Part shown: piece after piece, positions 14,268 to 14,656 of the stretch
Layout: every line of letters starts with the position of its first letter
Numbering within the stretch: the stretch's first letter is position 1
Source of the DNA: Pseudomonadota bacterium
Lineage (GTDB): Bacteria > Pseudomonadota > Gammaproteobacteria > Arenicellales > UBA868
Assembly: GCA_018661145.1 (NCBI GenBank)
Contig: JABJIU010000004.1
Span: 1-14,656, forward strand
Direction of reading: 5' to 3'
DNA length: 14,656 nt
Translations under genes and position numbers: made by a program
Notes under the pieces: generated by a model
Databases searched by the model: none
Seen by the model: the letters and a program-made list of their open reading frames with translations, nothing else
Told to the model about the DNA's origin: nothing

Positions 14268-14656
14268 ATGCAATCACATGCACGGGTCGTTGTCGTCGGA
14301 GGCGGATGCGTCGGCGCCAACATTCTTTACAGTCTGGCGCATCGAGGCTGGACTGATACCTGTCTCGTCGAGCGGACGGAACTTACCGCGGGTTCCACAT
14401 GGCATGCAGCCGGGTTGATCCCGCTCTATTCCTTTTCCTATAAGTTTGGCCGGCTGATCCAGAAAACCATTGATCTCTATGAGGGGCTTGAGGCGGAGAC
14501 CGGTCAAAACATCGGTTGGCATAAATGCGGCCAGTTACGGATTGCCGAATCCGCCGACCGTATGGATGAGTACCTCAATTACGCCTCGATTGCCCAGACG
14601 CAGGGGGTCCGGGCGGAAATCCTCAACCCTGAACAAACTGTTGATCTCTGGCCGCT
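14268..14656 (+). CDS. FAD-dependent amine oxidoreductase, dimethylglycine/sarcosine dehydrogenase-like (N-terminal fragment)
   Basis: Only the first 129 codons are in the window; the frame is open at the right edge. The fragment has the dinucleotide-binding motif GGGCVGAN (11-18) and a strand-2 Glu35 for FAD ribose. It also has the segment LTAGSTWHAAG (39-49), diagnostic of the dimethylglycine/sarcosine dehydrogenase group, where the His (His46 here) carries covalently attached FAD. Full-length relatives are about 800 residues with a C-terminal GcvT-like folate domain that captures formaldehyde; whether that domain is present cannot be seen. The enzymes oxidise N-methyl groups of secondary and tertiary amines. 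The ATG is preceded by an AAAGAGAT stretch at suitable distance. With the Rieske oxygenase at the left edge, it suggests that N-methylated compounds are processed by this region. Confidence 0.9.
   Translation, partial: MQSHARVVVVGGGCVGANILYSLAHRGWTDTCLVERTELTAGSTWHAAGLIPLYSFSYKFGRLIQKTIDLYEGLEAETGQNIGWHKCGQLRIAESADRMDEYLNYASIAQTQGVRAEILNPEQTVDLWP

Overview
The window is a bacterial chromosome segment of roughly 55% GC, densely packed with genes. It probably comes from a gammaproteobacterium, perhaps marine and uncultivated. That placement rests on SelO, which ends in Phe-Cys-Gly-Thr, and on the general look of the proteins; I could not run a comparison. No RNA genes, insertion sequences, CRISPR arrays or phage genes were found. 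No gene-free stretch exceeds about 212 bp.

Layout. The minus strand at 1-1790 carries selO followed by the first 97 codons of a Rieske oxygenase, which runs off the left edge. From 1949 onward the plus strand holds most of the genes: a mandelate-racemase-type enolase-superfamily enzyme; a first ureohydrolase, a DDAH/arginine-deiminase-like hydrolase and a triple-RidA protein (4088-7377); a second ureohydrolase overlapping an SDR (8471-10209); and a VOC protein, a membrane fatty-acid-desaturase-like enzyme, two SDRs and the start of a dimethylglycine/sarcosine-dehydrogenase-like flavoprotein (11274-14656). Three minus-strand genes are interleaved with these, and all three encode Fe(II)/2-oxoglutarate oxygenases: PhyH family at 3096-3953, BesD/HalD-like at 7455-8273, and PhyH family at 10231-11061. 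Each is divergent from the plus-strand gene on its right and convergent with the one on its left.

How the genes may work together (inference). Three enzymes belong to families acting on guanidino groups: two agmatinase/arginase-fold hydrolases and one guanidine-modifying-superfamily hydrolase. RidA proteins typically remove reactive imine/enamine intermediates. The 2-oxoglutarate oxygenases, the Rieske enzyme and the DMGDH-like flavoprotein could hydroxylate or N-demethylate a substrate, and the SDRs, VOC protein and enolase-superfamily enzyme could process the carbon skeleton. The most economical reading is a catabolic island for a substituted or N-methylated guanidino compound. The substrate is unknown, and the grouping could include unrelated genes (selO, the desaturase).

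Several DNA-level structures stand out: a 13-base-pair imperfect hairpin upstream of the second ureohydrolase, perfect GC-rich hairpins enclosing the stop codons of two genes, and a cluster of inverted repeats in the divergent region at 11062-11273.
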